Origin: Spirochaetales bacterium
GTDB taxonomy: Bacteria > Spirochaetota > Spirochaetia > ARS1246
Direction: 5' to 3'
DNA: 6,249 nucleotides
NCBI GenBank assembly: GCA_018644745.1
Contig: JABGPX010000594.1
Span: forward strand, 1 to 6,249
The notes beneath the pieces are model-generated. The model saw only the letters and a program-made list of their open reading frames with translations, ran no database searches and had not been told where the DNA came from. Below, in pieces: positions 5,985 through 6,249 of this stretch (the first letter of the stretch is position 1; the number at the start of each line of letters is the position of its first letter). Both the position numbers and the translations under genes were made by a program.

Positions 5985-6249
5985 CAGCTTTGAACAGATC
6001 ACCACCGGACTATACTGCTCCCGTGCCCAGATAATATTCCCAGCTCAGCAGCCGCCTTTTGCGGCTTTCGCTACTCGCGATTACTCACAGCGAGTTAGAT
6101 TACTAAATGGCCCGAATCCGATATTGAACCGCCGCGAAGTTTCCCGGAGACGGCTTTCGGTGGTTGGACGAATTCCGGAATGCGAAACACACCGCAGACG
6201 GTGTGTTTCGCTCGGGAAGTAAATAACAGTATGGAGCGATTGCGGGTAT
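5985..6249. other. Non-coding right end of the window with three hairpins
   Basis: No supported gene is present. The minus strand has a 48-codon frame open from the right edge (about 6249-6103) without recognisable domains. Hairpins lie at 6050-6066 (AGCCGC/GCGGCT, loop CTTTT), 6073-6095 (ACTCGC/GCGAGT) and 6182-6211. I see no tRNA-like cloverleaf. Confidence 0.5.
6182..6211. repeat. Perfect 13-bp inverted repeat with 4-nt loop
   Basis: GCGAAACACACCG pairs exactly with CGGTGTGTTTCGC around the loop CAGA. No T-run follows on either strand, so it is not a canonical intrinsic terminator. The palindrome ATTCCGGAAT lies directly before it (6172-6181). It may be a structured RNA element, a regulator site or part of a mobile-element end. 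Confidence 0.6.

Noticed and set aside
6103..6249. Minus-strand frame open from the right edge
   Set aside because: Its 48 codons show no domain or family pattern, and it runs through a perfect hairpin; it could still be a gene tail but cannot be supported.

Overview
The window looks like an accessory region of an uncultured bacterium with moderate GC content. The YD/RHS-like 'DxxGNW' repeats in the first gene and the GC-rich interspersed intergenic repeats fit an FCB-type candidate phylum, but nothing here fixes the taxonomy (weak inference).

Layout: (i) 1-1721 (+), the 3' part of a BlaR1/MecR1-type membrane zinc metallopeptidase (M56) whose outer domain is an unusual YD-repeat-like module; it is cut by the left edge. 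(ii) 1722-2116, a non-coding spacer with a diverged repeat copy. (iii) 2117-3016 (+), an AraC-type regulator fused to a GyrI-like effector-binding domain, followed by a hairpin. (iv) Three genes on the minus strand, read right to left: a radical SAM enzyme (4734-5834), a GNAT acetyltransferase (4095-4616) and a class I SAM-dependent methyltransferase (3151-3972). (v) 5835-6249, non-coding, with a repeat copy and three hairpins.

The feature that ties the window together is a family of roughly 55-71 bp intergenic repeats (CCACCCG...GCGGG...TCTGTC.ACCTC). One copy lies in every spacer, five in all, and all have the same orientation. The three minus-strand genes therefore form a one-gene/one-repeat array, and two of the copies supply or adjoin likely promoters. 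This resembles a gene-cassette array, but I do not see the paired RYYYAAC/GTTRRRY ends of integron attC sites. A REP/MITE-like interspersed element is the more cautious reading.

No pathway linking the genes can be shown. The methyltransferase, acetyltransferase, radical SAM enzyme and drug-sensing-type AraC regulator are all typical accessory small-molecule-modification or stress genes. Apart from the possible radical SAM to GNAT read-through, they look like separate transcription units.
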